Positions 43,269 to 51,538 of a stretch of 64,000 nt of DNA are shown piece by piece (position 1 is the stretch's first letter; the number at the start of each line of letters is the position of its first letter). The stretch lies in contig JAJPHN010000040.1 in NCBI GenBank assembly GCA_021325235.1, positions 1 to 64,000 of the forward strand, written 5' to 3'. Source of the DNA: Terriglobia bacterium (GTDB lineage Bacteria > Acidobacteriota > Terriglobia > Bryobacterales > Bryobacteraceae). A model generated the notes under the pieces. That model saw only the letters and a list, made by a program, of their open reading frames with translations. It searched no databases and was not told the DNA's origin. The position numbers and the translations under genes are program-made.

Positions 43269-45706
43269 TGGATCACCGTCAGCACGGAATGGAACTGATT
43301 CGGGCCGGGCGCGTTCACCAGGTCTTTCCACGGATCGCGATACGCTGCCGAGCTGCGCGCCAGGTCCTTTTCGAGGCGCTCGGCGATGCCTTCGCTGTCA
43401 TCGACCACCACTTCGCGGATTTTCGCGATACCCACCCGCTCGACGAAACCGTACGTCCGCTCAAGGTATTTCGCGTTTTCCCGGTAATACTGCACAAATC
43501 GCGACATGTATTTCAGCACTTCGTCTTCGCTTGCCACCGTACACAGCAGATCGCCCTTGCGTACGTGCGCACCGGCTGCGCCTCCGATGTAAATCTCCCA
43601 GCGTCCGCCCTCGACCGCGACTGCGCCGAAATCTTTGACCATTGCCTCGGAGCAGTTACGCGGACAACCCGCAGTCGCCATCTTCATTTTGTGCGGCGAA
43701 TCGAGCCCCTTCATGAAGTCTTCAATGCGAATCGCCAGCGAGGTGCTGTCGCCCACGCCGAAGCGGCAGAACTCTGTTCCCACGCAGCTCTTGCACGTTC
43801 GATAACTCTTACCATAGGCATGGCCCGACGGCATATCGAGATCGCGCCAGACATTCGGCAAATCTTCCTTCTTCACGCCCAGCAGATCGATGCGCTGTCC
43901 GCCGGTGAGCTTCACCATCGGCACGCGGTATTTTTCCGCCACATCGGCAATGCGCCGCAGCTGCGCCGGATTCGTCACGCCGCCCGGCATCTGCGGCACT
44001 ACCGAAAAGGTCGCGTCTTTCTGGATGTTGGCGTGGATGCGCTCGTTGATGAAGCGCGCGTCCGATTCGGCCTCGTACTCGCCGGCCCAGATGGTTGCAA
44101 GCAGCGAAGCCAGTCCGGGTTTACTCGCCGGATCCTCTTTCCCCTCGGCCAGCGCCTGAAACACCTGCGACACCGAGCGCAGATTCCGCTCCCGGCAGGC
44201 TTTGATCAGCTCCGGCTTGGTAAGCGGCACGCCCGGCACATAGTAATGCACCGACGGATCGTCTTCTACAGCACCGCCGCAGGCCCACTCAATCACTTCG
44301 CCCACCAGCTTCTTACACGAACCGCAGCCCATCCCGGCGCGCGTCGCTTCCATCACCGCTTTCGGGCTGCGCTTGCCGCCTTTCACGCATGCCACGAGCG
44401 CGCCCTTACTCACGCCGTTGCAGTTGCAGATCTGCGTATCGGCCGGCATATCCTCAACCGTCACCTGTTTCGCCGGAGCACCGATGTCGAACAGCAGAGC
44501 AATGCGATCGTCCGGCAGCGGCGCCTCGCGATCGAAGGCCTGCGTCAGATACGCCGACTTGCTGATATCGCCCAGCAGAATCGCGCCAATCAATCGCCCG
44601 TCGCGGATGATCAGCTTCTTATACGTTCCTTTCTTCGGCTCGGTGAACTGCACGATCTCGTCGTTCTCATCCTGCGGCTCCGAAACACCCATCGACGCCA
44701 TCTCGACGCCCATCACCTTCAGCTTGGTCGCCACCTTGGAGCCGTTATACGCCGCATTCGGATTCGCGCCCGTGATGTGATCGGCCAGCACCTTCGCCTG
44801 CTCCCAGAGAGGCGCCACCAGCCCGTACACCGCGCCCCGATGCTGCGCACACTCGCCGACAACGTAAATATTCGGATCGCTGATCGAGCGCAGCTGGTTA
44901 TCGACCACAATCGCGCGCTCGACCGCGAGTCCGCTGCGCTTGCCCAGTTCGATGTTGGGTCGAATACCGGCCGCCACCACAATGAGATCGCAGGCCAGCG
45001 TGCGTCCGTCTTCGAGCACCAAGCCGTCGACATGCTCCGCGCCCAGCGCGCGAATCGCATTCGCCTTGAGATGCACGCGCACGTTCATCTTTTCCATGGT
45101 CGTCTTGAGAATGGCGCCGGCCTGCGCATCGAGCTGCTGGTTCATCAAGTGCGGCGCACGATGCACCACCTCCACTTCCAGTCCGAAATTCTGCAAGCCG
45201 CGCGCAGCTTCGAGCCCCAGCAATCCGCCGCCGATCACCAGCGCGCGCCCGCGTCCCTGCGCATACGCCGCAATCTCGCGGCAGTCGTCCAGGCTGCGGA
45301 ACACAAACAGCCCCTGCTTATACGCGCCGTCGGATGCATACAAACCTTCAATCGGCGGAATGAACGAGCTGCTGCCGGTGGCGATGATGAGCTTGTCGTA
45401 AGGCTCGCCATTGCCGTCGTCGGAAAGGACCACGCGCGTTTTCCGCAGAATCGTCTCGGCGCGCACACCCGCATGCAGAGTAATGTTGTTCTCGCGATAC
45501 CACGCCAGCGGATTGAGAAATATTTCGCTCTCTTCCTGGCTCCCGTTCAGCACGTTCGAGAGCAAAATGCGGTTGTAATTCCCGTACGGTTCGTCGCCGT
45601 ACATGCTGATCTGAAACCGGTCGCCGCCGCCGCGCGCCAATATCTCTTCCACCGCGCGCGCCCCCGCCATGCCGTTGCCGATCACCACCAGGTTCTGCTT
45701 CTTCAT
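43265..45706 (-). CDS. nirB: assimilatory nitrite reductase large subunit
   Basis: This 813-residue protein starts MKKQNLVVIGNGMAGARAVE, an FAD/NAD-binding Rossmann motif. A second dinucleotide-binding site (RALVIGGGLLGLEAARGLQ) follows. A BFD-like 2Fe-2S domain carries ICNCNGVSKGALVACV and AGMGCGSCKKLV. The sulfite/nitrite reductase domains have the 4Fe-4S/siroheme cysteines in TCKSCVGTEFC and AGCPRNCSEA. It reduces nitrite to ammonium with NADH. The start overlaps the nasA stop by four bases (45703-45706). Confidence 0.95.
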   Translation of the reverse strand: MKKQNLVVIGNGMAGARAVEEILARGGGDRFQISMYGDEPYGNYNRILLSNVLNGSQEESEIFLNPLAWYRENNITLHAGVRAETILRKTRVVLSDDGNGEPYDKLIIATGSSSFIPPIEGLYASDGAYKQGLFVFRSLDDCREIAAYAQGRGRALVIGGGLLGLEAARGLQNFGLEVEVVHRAPHLMNQQLDAQAGAILKTTMEKMNVRVHLKANAIRALGAEHVDGLVLEDGRTLACDLIVVAAGIRPNIELGKRSGLAVERAIVVDNQLRSISDPNIYVVGECAQHRGAVYGLVAPLWEQAKVLADHITGANPNAAYNGSKVATKLKVMGVEMASMGVSEPQDENDEIVQFTEPKKGTYKKLIIRDGRLIGAILLGDISKSAYLTQAFDREAPLPDDRIALLFDIGAPAKQVTVEDMPADTQICNCNGVSKGALVACVKGGKRSPKAVMEATRAGMGCGSCKKLVGEVIEWACGGAVEDDPSVHYYVPGVPLTKPELIKACRERNLRSVSQVFQALAEGKEDPASKPGLASLLATIWAGEYEAESDARFINERIHANIQKDATFSVVPQMPGGVTNPAQLRRIADVAEKYRVPMVKLTGGQRIDLLGVKKEDLPNVWRDLDMPSGHAYGKSYRTCKSCVGTEFCRFGVGDSTSLAIRIEDFMKGLDSPHKMKMATAGCPRNCSEAMVKDFGAVAVEGGRWEIYIGGAAGAHVRKGDLLCTVASEDEVLKYMSRFVQYYRENAKYLERTYGFVERVGIAKIREVVVDDSEGIAERLEKDLARSSAAYRDPWKDLVNAPGPNQFHSVLTVIQ

Positions 45707-47931
45707 CTCAAAACTCCCGTCGCCTTGGAAACTCTCGCCGCGCACACTTTGAACTCGGGCATCTTCGATACTGGATCGACCGCCGGATTCGTCAACAGAT
45801 TCGCCCGCCCGCGCGCGGCAAAATGAAACGGAACAAAAATCGTGTCGATGCGAATCGTGTGCGTCAGCCGCGCCTTCGCCATTGCGGTGCCGCGTCGCGT
45901 CGCGAGCAGCACGTCGTCGTTCTCCGCGATCCCGTAGCTCACTGCCGTGGCCGGATGAATCTCAACGAACGCCTCGCGCACTGCGTTATTCGATTTCTCG
46001 ACTCGGCGCGTCTGTGTGCCCGACTGGTAATGCGCCACTACTCGCCCGGTCGTCAGATACAGCGGATATTCCGCATCCGGCTCCTCCGCCGAATGTCGAA
46101 ATTCGACGGCCTGAAAACGCGCCCGCCCATCCTCGGTTGCAAAGCGCTCCAGAAACAGGCGCGGCGTTCCCGGATGCGCTACGTGCGGACACGGCCAGAA
46201 CACTCCCTGCTCTTCGACAATGCGCTCGTACGTGATACCCGCGTAATCGGCCACTCCGCCCGCCGAAGCGCGCCGCAGTTCGTCGAAGACTTCACGGTTA
46301 GTACTCGCCAACTGTACGCCCATGCGCTCCGCCAGCGCCGAGAGGATCGCGAGATCCGACCGCGCACCAACCGGAGGCTCGGTCGAGCGCCGCCGCAGAA
46401 TCACTCGCCCTTCCAGGTTCGTCATGGTGCCTTCTTCTTCCGCCCACTGCGTTGTCGGCAGCACAACATCCGCCAGCGCCGCTGTCTCGGAAAGAAAAAA
46501 ATCGCTCGCCACCAGCAGATCGAGCGCGCGCAGCCGTTCCTCCACATGCAGCGCCCGCGGCGCCGAGACCACCGGGTTCGAAGCAAACACCAGCAGCGCG
46601 CGAAGACCCGTCTCGCTGCCGATCGAATCGAGCATTTCGTACGCCGGCTTGCCCGCCCGCGGCAGATCTTCTTCCTTCACACCCCAGACATGGGCGACCT
46701 CCCGCCGGTGTTCGAAGTTTTCAATCTTGCGATAGCCGGGTAGCTGATCCGCCTTCTGCCCGTGCTCGCGTCCGCCCTGTCCGTTTCCCTGCCCCGTCAG
46801 GCAGCCATAGCCCGAATACGGTTTGCCGCACAAACCCAACGCCAGCGCCAGATTGATGAAGCTCGCCACATTCTCGACGCCCTTCGACTGCTGCTCCGGC
46901 CCGCGCGCCGTCAGAATCATCGCCGTTCGCGCCATCGCCAGCAGCCGCGCCGCCACTTCCAGCTGTTTCTCCGGCACGCCCGTGATGCGCTCGACTCGCG
47001 CCGGCCAGTAACGCGCCACCACACGCTGCACCGCTTCGAAACCGACTGTGCGCTCGGCAATGTAGCGCGCATCGATCAGCCGCTCTTTGATCGCAATATG
47101 CAGCAGTCCGTTCGCCAGCGCCGAATCCGTACCCGGCGTGATCTGCAGATGCAGCGTGGCCGCAGCCGCCGTCGGTGTTCGCCGCGGATCCACCACGATC
47201 AGCGACCCACCCTTCGTACGCTGCGCCTGAAAATACTGCATGATCGGCGGCATCGTCTCCGCCAGATTGCTGCCCGCCAGCAACACGCATTCGGCTCCGG
47301 CAATATCGCTCAAAGGAAACGGCAGCCCGCGATCGATCCCGAATGCCGCAATCGAAGCGGCCGCAGCCGACGACATGCAGAACCGCCCGTTGTAATCGAT
47401 CTGCGACGTCTTCAGCGCAACCCGCGCAAACTTGCCGAGCAGATACGCTTTCTCGTTGGTCAACCCGCCGCCGCCGAATACGCCCACTGAGTCGCGCCCG
47501 TGCTGCGCCTGCAACTCGGCCACCCGCTGCGCCACAAAATCGAGCGCTTCCTCCCAGGACACGCTGCACAGCGGAGCATCTTTCGATTTGCGCAACAATG
47601 GCGTGGTCAGCCGCTCCGGATGACCGAGCAGCTCCGCCGCACTCCAGCCCTTCTGGCACAAGCCGCCCTGATGCGCCGCAAATGGCCGCGCCTCGACCTC
47701 CACTCGCTCGCCTTCCACACGCAGATTCATCCCGCACTGCAGCGCGCAGTACGGACAGTGCGTGGCCGTTGTTTGTACCTCAGCCGGCGTAAGCGCCCAC
47801 CTCCTGCTTCGTCTCGCGCGGCAGTAATCCGGCGCGCATCGCCGCCGCGCTGGGCCACGTCCGCAGCCACACTCTGCGCAAACGAACCAGCGCGCCCACT
47901 CCCGCGAGCATCGCGAACGCCACCAGCGCAA
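45703..47931 (-). CDS. nasA: assimilatory nitrate reductase catalytic subunit (molybdopterin)
   Basis: The conserved part begins with the 4Fe-4S site HCPYCALQCGMNLRVEG and GGLCQKGW. Molybdopterin-binding motifs follow: YNGRFCMSSAAAAS, AECVLLAGSNLAETMP, LIVVDPRRTPTAAAA, YSGYGCLTGQGNGQGGREHG, and the C-terminal YPLYLTTGRVVAHYQSGTQT. The enzyme reduces nitrate to nitrite in the cytoplasm. The frame has no ATG/GTG/TTG between 47931 (150 bases inside narK) and the first motif. A strong AGGAGG at 47815-47820 points to a start near 47800-47808, where only CTT or ACG codons are in frame. The start is therefore uncertain. The true protein is probably about 700 residues. It depends on the cofactor route at 14.9-17.0 kb. 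Confidence 0.92.
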   Translation of the reverse strand: MRWWRSRCSREWARWFVCAECGCGRGPARRRCAPDYCRARRSRRWALTPAEVQTTATHCPYCALQCGMNLRVEGERVEVEARPFAAHQGGLCQKGWSAAELLGHPERLTTPLLRKSKDAPLCSVSWEEALDFVAQRVAELQAQHGRDSVGVFGGGGLTNEKAYLLGKFARVALKTSQIDYNGRFCMSSAAAASIAAFGIDRGLPFPLSDIAGAECVLLAGSNLAETMPPIMQYFQAQRTKGGSLIVVDPRRTPTAAAATLHLQITPGTDSALANGLLHIAIKERLIDARYIAERTVGFEAVQRVVARYWPARVERITGVPEKQLEVAARLLAMARTAMILTARGPEQQSKGVENVASFINLALALGLCGKPYSGYGCLTGQGNGQGGREHGQKADQLPGYRKIENFEHRREVAHVWGVKEEDLPRAGKPAYEMLDSIGSETGLRALLVFASNPVVSAPRALHVEERLRALDLLVASDFFLSETAALADVVLPTTQWAEEEGTMTNLEGRVILRRRSTEPPVGARSDLAILSALAERMGVQLASTNREVFDELRRASAGGVADYAGITYERIVEEQGVFWPCPHVAHPGTPRLFLERFATEDGRARFQAVEFRHSAEEPDAEYPLYLTTGRVVAHYQSGTQTRRVEKSNNAVREAFVEIHPATAVSYGIAENDDVLLATRRGTAMAKARLTHTIRIDTIFVPFHFAARGRANLLTNPAVDPVSKMPEFKVCAARVSKATGVLR

Positions 47932-49030
47932 AGCCGATCGTGAAGCTGCCCGTCGTCTGCTTCACCGTGCCCAGCAGCGAGGGCAGCAGAAAACCACCCA
48001 GACCGCCCGCCGCGCCGATAATGCCGGTCATGATTCCCACCCGCCCGGCAAATCGCTGCGGCACCAGTTGAAACACCGAGCCGTTGCCCATACCAAGCAG
48101 CCCCATCCCAGCTGCCAGGCACGCCAGCGCCACCGGAGCCGCCGGCAGGGTCGCCACCACGAGCAGAAACATGGCCGCTCCGCTCAGCAATCCGAGCAGC
48201 ATGCGATGGCCGCCAATGCGATCCGCCAGCACCCCGCCCACCGGCCTCAGGAAGCTGCCGCAGAAGACAACCACCGTCGTGAAATCACCCGACTGCACTT
48301 TCGTCAACCCGTACTGGTCGTGAAAGAAGATCGAGAGATAACTCGCCAGGCCCAGAAATCCGCCGAACGTCAGGCAATACAGGAAACAGAACCAGGCGGT
48401 GTCAGCCTGTTTCAAGAGCGCCGCATAATCCGCCCACTTCTTGCGTACCATCTTCTGCGGTGCATCGCGCGCCATCAGAAAGAACAGCACCCAGACGATC
48501 GCCACCGGAATCATCGCCATGCCGAAGACCGAGCGCCAGCCGAAGATCTGCGCCAGCCGCGGCGCAAACAGCGTCGCCAGCAGCGTCCCGGAATTGCCCG
48601 CGCCGGCAATGCCCATCGCGAGCCCCTGATACTCCGGCGGATACCACGCACTCGCCAGTGGCAGCGCCGCCGCAAAACTTGCTCCCGCCACTCCCAGCAA
48701 CAATCCGAGCGCCAGGAAATCGTGGTAGCTCGATGCCCACCGCCACGCCGCCAGCAGCGGCAGCAATGTGAACGCGAGCCCGATCAACCCCGTCTTACGT
48801 CCGCCGATGCGTTCCGTCAACCAGCCGAGCAGCGGCCGGAAAAAGCATCCGCCGAGCGACGGCAGCGCCGTGAGAAAACCCTTCTGCGCCGCCGAAAGAT
48901 GATACGCTTCCCCGATAAACGGACCGAGCGGGCCGAGAATCACCCACACCATGAAGCTGATATCGAAGTAGAGAAACGCCGACAGCAGCGTCGGCGCATG
49001 GCCGGCCTTTCGAAAATCGCGCAGGGACAC
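47780..49030 (-). CDS. narK: nitrate/nitrite transporter, major facilitator superfamily
   Basis: This protein has 416 residues from GTG 49030, chosen because GGAAAGG lies just upstream and because the longer frame upstream is low-complexity. About 12 spans are visible. NarK-type signatures are GPFIGEAYHLSAAQKGFLTA, AGAGNSGTLLATLFAPRLA and GGLGGFLLPSLLGTVKQTTG, the nitrate-porter glycine-rich motifs. It brings nitrate in for NasA. It leads the operon. Its 3' end overlaps the uncertain 5' end of nasA. It is divergent from a VWFA-related gene across 272 bases. Confidence 0.93.
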   Translation of the reverse strand: MSLRDFRKAGHAPTLLSAFLYFDISFMVWVILGPLGPFIGEAYHLSAAQKGFLTALPSLGGCFFRPLLGWLTERIGGRKTGLIGLAFTLLPLLAAWRWASSYHDFLALGLLLGVAGASFAAALPLASAWYPPEYQGLAMGIAGAGNSGTLLATLFAPRLAQIFGWRSVFGMAMIPVAIVWVLFFLMARDAPQKMVRKKWADYAALLKQADTAWFCFLYCLTFGGFLGLASYLSIFFHDQYGLTKVQSGDFTTVVVFCGSFLRPVGGVLADRIGGHRMLLGLLSGAAMFLLVVATLPAAPVALACLAAGMGLLGMGNGSVFQLVPQRFAGRVGIMTGIIGAAGGLGGFLLPSLLGTVKQTTGSFTIGFALVAFAMLAGVGALVRLRRVWLRTWPSAAAMRAGLLPRETKQEVGAYAG

Positions 49031-49250
49031 GTTCGCCTTTCCAGTCGAAAATCGGGATTCGGTTTCGCGAACGCTGCGAAGGGAAGCGGACGAGGGTGCG
49101 GAAACAGCCGCCGCAACGTTGCAGCAGCTTGAGTTACAGCTTAGCGAACGGGCCGCCCGAAGGCAAGCGCTCGCCCCGGAAAGCCGCCGCCCGGCGCCGA
49201 AAAATATTTTGATCGGCCGCATAAATGCCGCGCCGTTCTTCCGCAAAGCT

Positions 49251-49266
49251 ATGCGCTGTAACGCAT
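49251..49266. promoter_or_regulatory. small inverted repeat in a divergent promoter gap
   Basis: ATGCG-N6-CGCAT lies 36 bases before the VWFA-related gene, in the 272-base gap shared with the nitrate operon. A second short inverted repeat, TTCGC-N7-GCGAA, is near 49065. Either could bind a dimeric regulator. No regulator is known and the match may be chance. Confidence 0.25.
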
Positions 49267-49302
49267 CCGGGGTGCGCCGCGTATCTCTTGTAAGCGGTAA
49301 TT

Positions 49303-50520
49303 ATGTTGCGGTACCTTGCAGCCTTCCTGGCCGCCGGCCTTCTGCTGGCCGCCGACGATCAGCCCACTTTCAAAAGCGACGTCGCCATGACCCGCGTCGA
49401 TGCTCAGGTAACCGACGGCAATGGAAAAGCCGTGACCGGCCTCGAAGCGCGCGATTTCGTGCTCAAAGTGAACGGCAAGGCGGTGCCCATCCGCAATTTC
49501 GCGAGTGAAAACATGCCCATCGACATTCTGCTGCTGCTCGACGTCAGCGGCAGCATGCGCCCGCATGTCGAAAGCATCGCCAATGCCGCGCAGCAGGCGC
49601 TGAACGTCCTCGCCCCGAAGGATCGCATCGCGGTGATGATCTTCGACACCTCCACTCGCGTCCGTCTGCCATTCGCCAGCGATCACAGCGAGATCGAGCG
49701 CGCCCTAAACCGCATCGTTCGTTCGGAGAGTTTCAACGGCGGCACGCGAATCACGGGCGCCATGCTGAGCGCCGCGCATTACGTCGAGCACAATGCGCGT
49801 CCCGAGGCCCGCCGCGCCATCGTCATTCTGACCGATGACGAAACGCAGGATAGTGAAGACGAGCCCTCGGTCGAGCGGGCGCTCTCGAACGCCAACGCGG
49901 TGCTCAGTTTTTTACAGGCCCCTTATGAACCGCCCACCATGCACGGCGGCGGCGTTCCCCGGCGTCACGGCACCTGGGGCAGCGGAGGCGGCGGATGGCC
50001 CGGCGGTGGTGGAATCGGATTCCCCGGAGGAGGCGGCATTGGATTCCCCGGCGGCCGCGGCGGCATGGGCTATCCCGGCGGCGGTGATCGCTCTCACACC
50101 GCCGGAACCGCTAACATCGCCCAGGATTCAGGCGGCGACACGATGAATGTCGACGACGCCTCTTCGCTCGAACAAACGCTCGCCCGCCTCCGTCAGCGAT
50201 ACGCCCTCTACTTTTATCTCCCCGAGGGCGCCAGCGGTACCGATCGCGATGCTGTGCGCGTCGATCTGACCTCCGACGCTCGCATCCGGTTTTCCGACGC
50301 CGAGATTCACTATCGCCGCGTCTTCCTCTCCGGCTCGAGTACCGAGCAGGCTGGACCGACTCGCGTCACCCACGCTCCCGATCCTGCCGAATCGGCCGCA
50401 ACCACCGAAACTCAGCCGACCGACGACACGGCTCCCAAACATCATCGCGTAGCTGTGAATGAAGATTCCGGCCCGACCGTCAACACCGTCGATCCCGGCA
50501 CCAGTTCGCAGCCTCACTAG
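49303..50520 (+). CDS. VWFA-related acidobacterial protein with glycine-rich insert
   Basis: This 405-residue secreted protein has a signal peptide (YLAAFLAAGLLLA). It follows the family order VAMTRVDAQVTDGNG, TGLEARDFVLKVNGK and IDILLLLDVSGSM. The VWA metal site DVSGS is complete, and the AVMIFDT strand is present. Residues about 205-270 are a Gly/Pro-rich collagen-like repeat stretch (GGGGWPGGGGIGFPGGGGIG) containing three near-identical copies, unusual for the family. A Thr/Asp/Pro-rich tail follows. It is the only one of the window's three members with an intact metal site. Confidence 0.88.
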   Translation: MLRYLAAFLAAGLLLAADDQPTFKSDVAMTRVDAQVTDGNGKAVTGLEARDFVLKVNGKAVPIRNFASENMPIDILLLLDVSGSMRPHVESIANAAQQALNVLAPKDRIAVMIFDTSTRVRLPFASDHSEIERALNRIVRSESFNGGTRITGAMLSAAHYVEHNARPEARRAIVILTDDETQDSEDEPSVERALSNANAVLSFLQAPYEPPTMHGGGVPRRHGTWGSGGGGWPGGGGIGFPGGGGIGFPGGRGGMGYPGGGDRSHTAGTANIAQDSGGDTMNVDDASSLEQTLARLRQRYALYFYLPEGASGTDRDAVRVDLTSDARIRFSDAEIHYRRVFLSGSSTEQAGPTRVTHAPDPAESAATTETQPTDDTAPKHHRVAVNEDSGPTVNTVDPGTSSQPH

Positions 50521-50562
50521 TGGTGTGTCGCGGAGAAAGCGTTAGCAGGCAGGTGCTGCTCC

Positions 50563-50625
50563 GGTCGCTACGCTCGCGGCTCTGATTCACCGGATTCCTG
50601 ACTCGGAGCCATGAGCGCAGCGATT
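50563..50625. repeat. imperfect extragenic palindrome
   Basis: The arms 50563-50582 and 50606-50625 are inverted and match at about 15 of 20 positions (GAGCC..GAGCG.AGCGA), separated by 23 bases. It lies just after the stop of the VWFA-related gene and could form a hairpin, either a REP-like element or transcription end. There is no T-run. Confidence 0.4.
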
Positions 50626-50735
50626 GGAGGCATTCGGTTCCGTGAAACGAACTCACCCCGACACGCCACGAGTCCGTAAGGCGACGGTATCTCCGGCCAG
50701 AAGCCGGAAGCGTAGACGGCCGAAACCGGACGAGC

Positions 50736-51002
50736 CTACTTCGCGAATTCCGTCAACTGCGCCAGAAACGCAGCGGCGGCTTCTTTGTCCACCGGCTTCG
50801 TCGTACTCAAACTGAAGGCCGTGTCCGCAACCGCCATATGCGGGCTTGTACCCGGTTTCGGCCATCCCGGAATGTGCGGCAGAATCGGCAGATCCGCTGC
50901 CACCACGGCTGGCGTGTTTGGAACAGTACCCGGCGTCTGGCAAACAGCGCCGACGGGCAGGCACAAAGCAATCAAAGCAGTCTTGCTCGAGAGTTTCATC
51001 AA
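50736..51002 (-). CDS. small secreted protein, unknown
   Basis: This 88-residue protein has a signal peptide (TALIALCLPVGAVCQ). The mature part is Pro-rich (LPILPHIPGWPKPG) and ends TTKPVDKEAAAAFLAQLTEF and AK. The end resembles that of the 64-residue protein at 51317-51511 (LPVDDKSARALIDALTDYI). The upstream ATG choice uses the first Met pair. It lies opposite an excisionase-like gene. Real expression is likely from its clear signal peptide and codon use, but no function is known. Confidence 0.6.
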   Translation of the reverse strand: MMKLSSKTALIALCLPVGAVCQTPGTVPNTPAVVAADLPILPHIPGWPKPGTSPHMAVADTAFSLSTTKPVDKEAAAAFLAQLTEFAK

Positions 51003-51123
51003 AGCACCTCTGCTCGACTAAACCACGGCGCACGCAATTTTGTTTGCCGCTCTTGCCGCCGATGCCGAACGACGCTACAATGCCTGACATTTCGTTTTCT
51101 AATTCCGCACCCGGAGGACAACC

Positions 51124-51330
51124 ATGTTCCCCCCCCCACGCACCTCGCTGATGACGACCGCTGAGGTCGCCAACCGGCTCAGCGTTGCGATTCGTACGGT
51201 TTGCCTTTGGGCGGAAGTCGGCGAATTGCCGGGGCTCAAGGTAGGACGTCAATGGCGATTCGAAAGAACCGCCATTGAGCAATGGATCGCCGCCCGCAGC
51301 GGCACCATGCAGAAATCTACTTCTGCTTGA
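51124..51330 (+). CDS. excisionase/MerR-like helix-turn-helix protein
   Basis: This 68-residue protein contains LMTTAEVANRLSVAIRTVCL followed by GELPGLKVGRQWRFERTAIE, the winged-HTH pattern of the excisionase/AlpA-like 'DNA-binding domain' family (HTH_17). CGGAGGACAACC precedes the ATG. Such proteins regulate mobile-element genes or small operons. No integrase is nearby. It stands alone between two short unknown genes and overlaps the end of the next one by 14 bases (convergent). Confidence 0.82.
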   Translation: MFPPPRTSLMTTAEVANRLSVAIRTVCLWAEVGELPGLKVGRQWRFERTAIEQWIAARSGTMQKSTSA

Positions 51331-51511
51331 TACTGACCTCCGGATCGCCCGAACCGGGCACTTTTGAGCGGATGTAGTCCGTTAATGCATCAATCAGCGC
51401 ACGGGCTGATTTGTCATCGACGGGAAGTTCCGTCTTAAATGAAACGGCTATATCAAAAATGGCCTTATGACCGCCTGTACCGAACGCTTCTAGATTGCTT
51501 TGGTTATTCAC
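51317..51511 (-). CDS. small unknown protein sharing a C-terminal motif
   Basis: This 64-residue protein starts at GTG 51511, with AGGAG a few bases upstream. It has GHKAIFDIAVSFKTELPVDD and SARALIDALTDYIRSK. The PVD...A...LT(D/E)(Y/F) motif also occurs in the secreted 88-residue protein at 50736-51002, so the two are related in their C-terminal half. It lies 27 bases upstream of the kinase gene's stop in convergent-free order on the same strand, i.e. downstream of the kinase. The function is unknown. Confidence 0.6.
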   Translation of the reverse strand: MNNQSNLEAFGTGGHKAIFDIAVSFKTELPVDDKSARALIDALTDYIRSKVPGSGDPEVSIKQK

Positions 51512-51538
51512 TTTGTTCTCCTATGTTTGTGATACTTC

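Noticed and set aside
42938-45826. A 962-codon open frame on the plus strand
   Set aside because: It is antisense to nirB, which has all cofactor motifs. High G+C creates long shadow frames.
50521-50735. Small RNA or riboswitch after the VWFA-related gene
   Set aside because: Only the imperfect palindrome is visible; no known motif could be matched.
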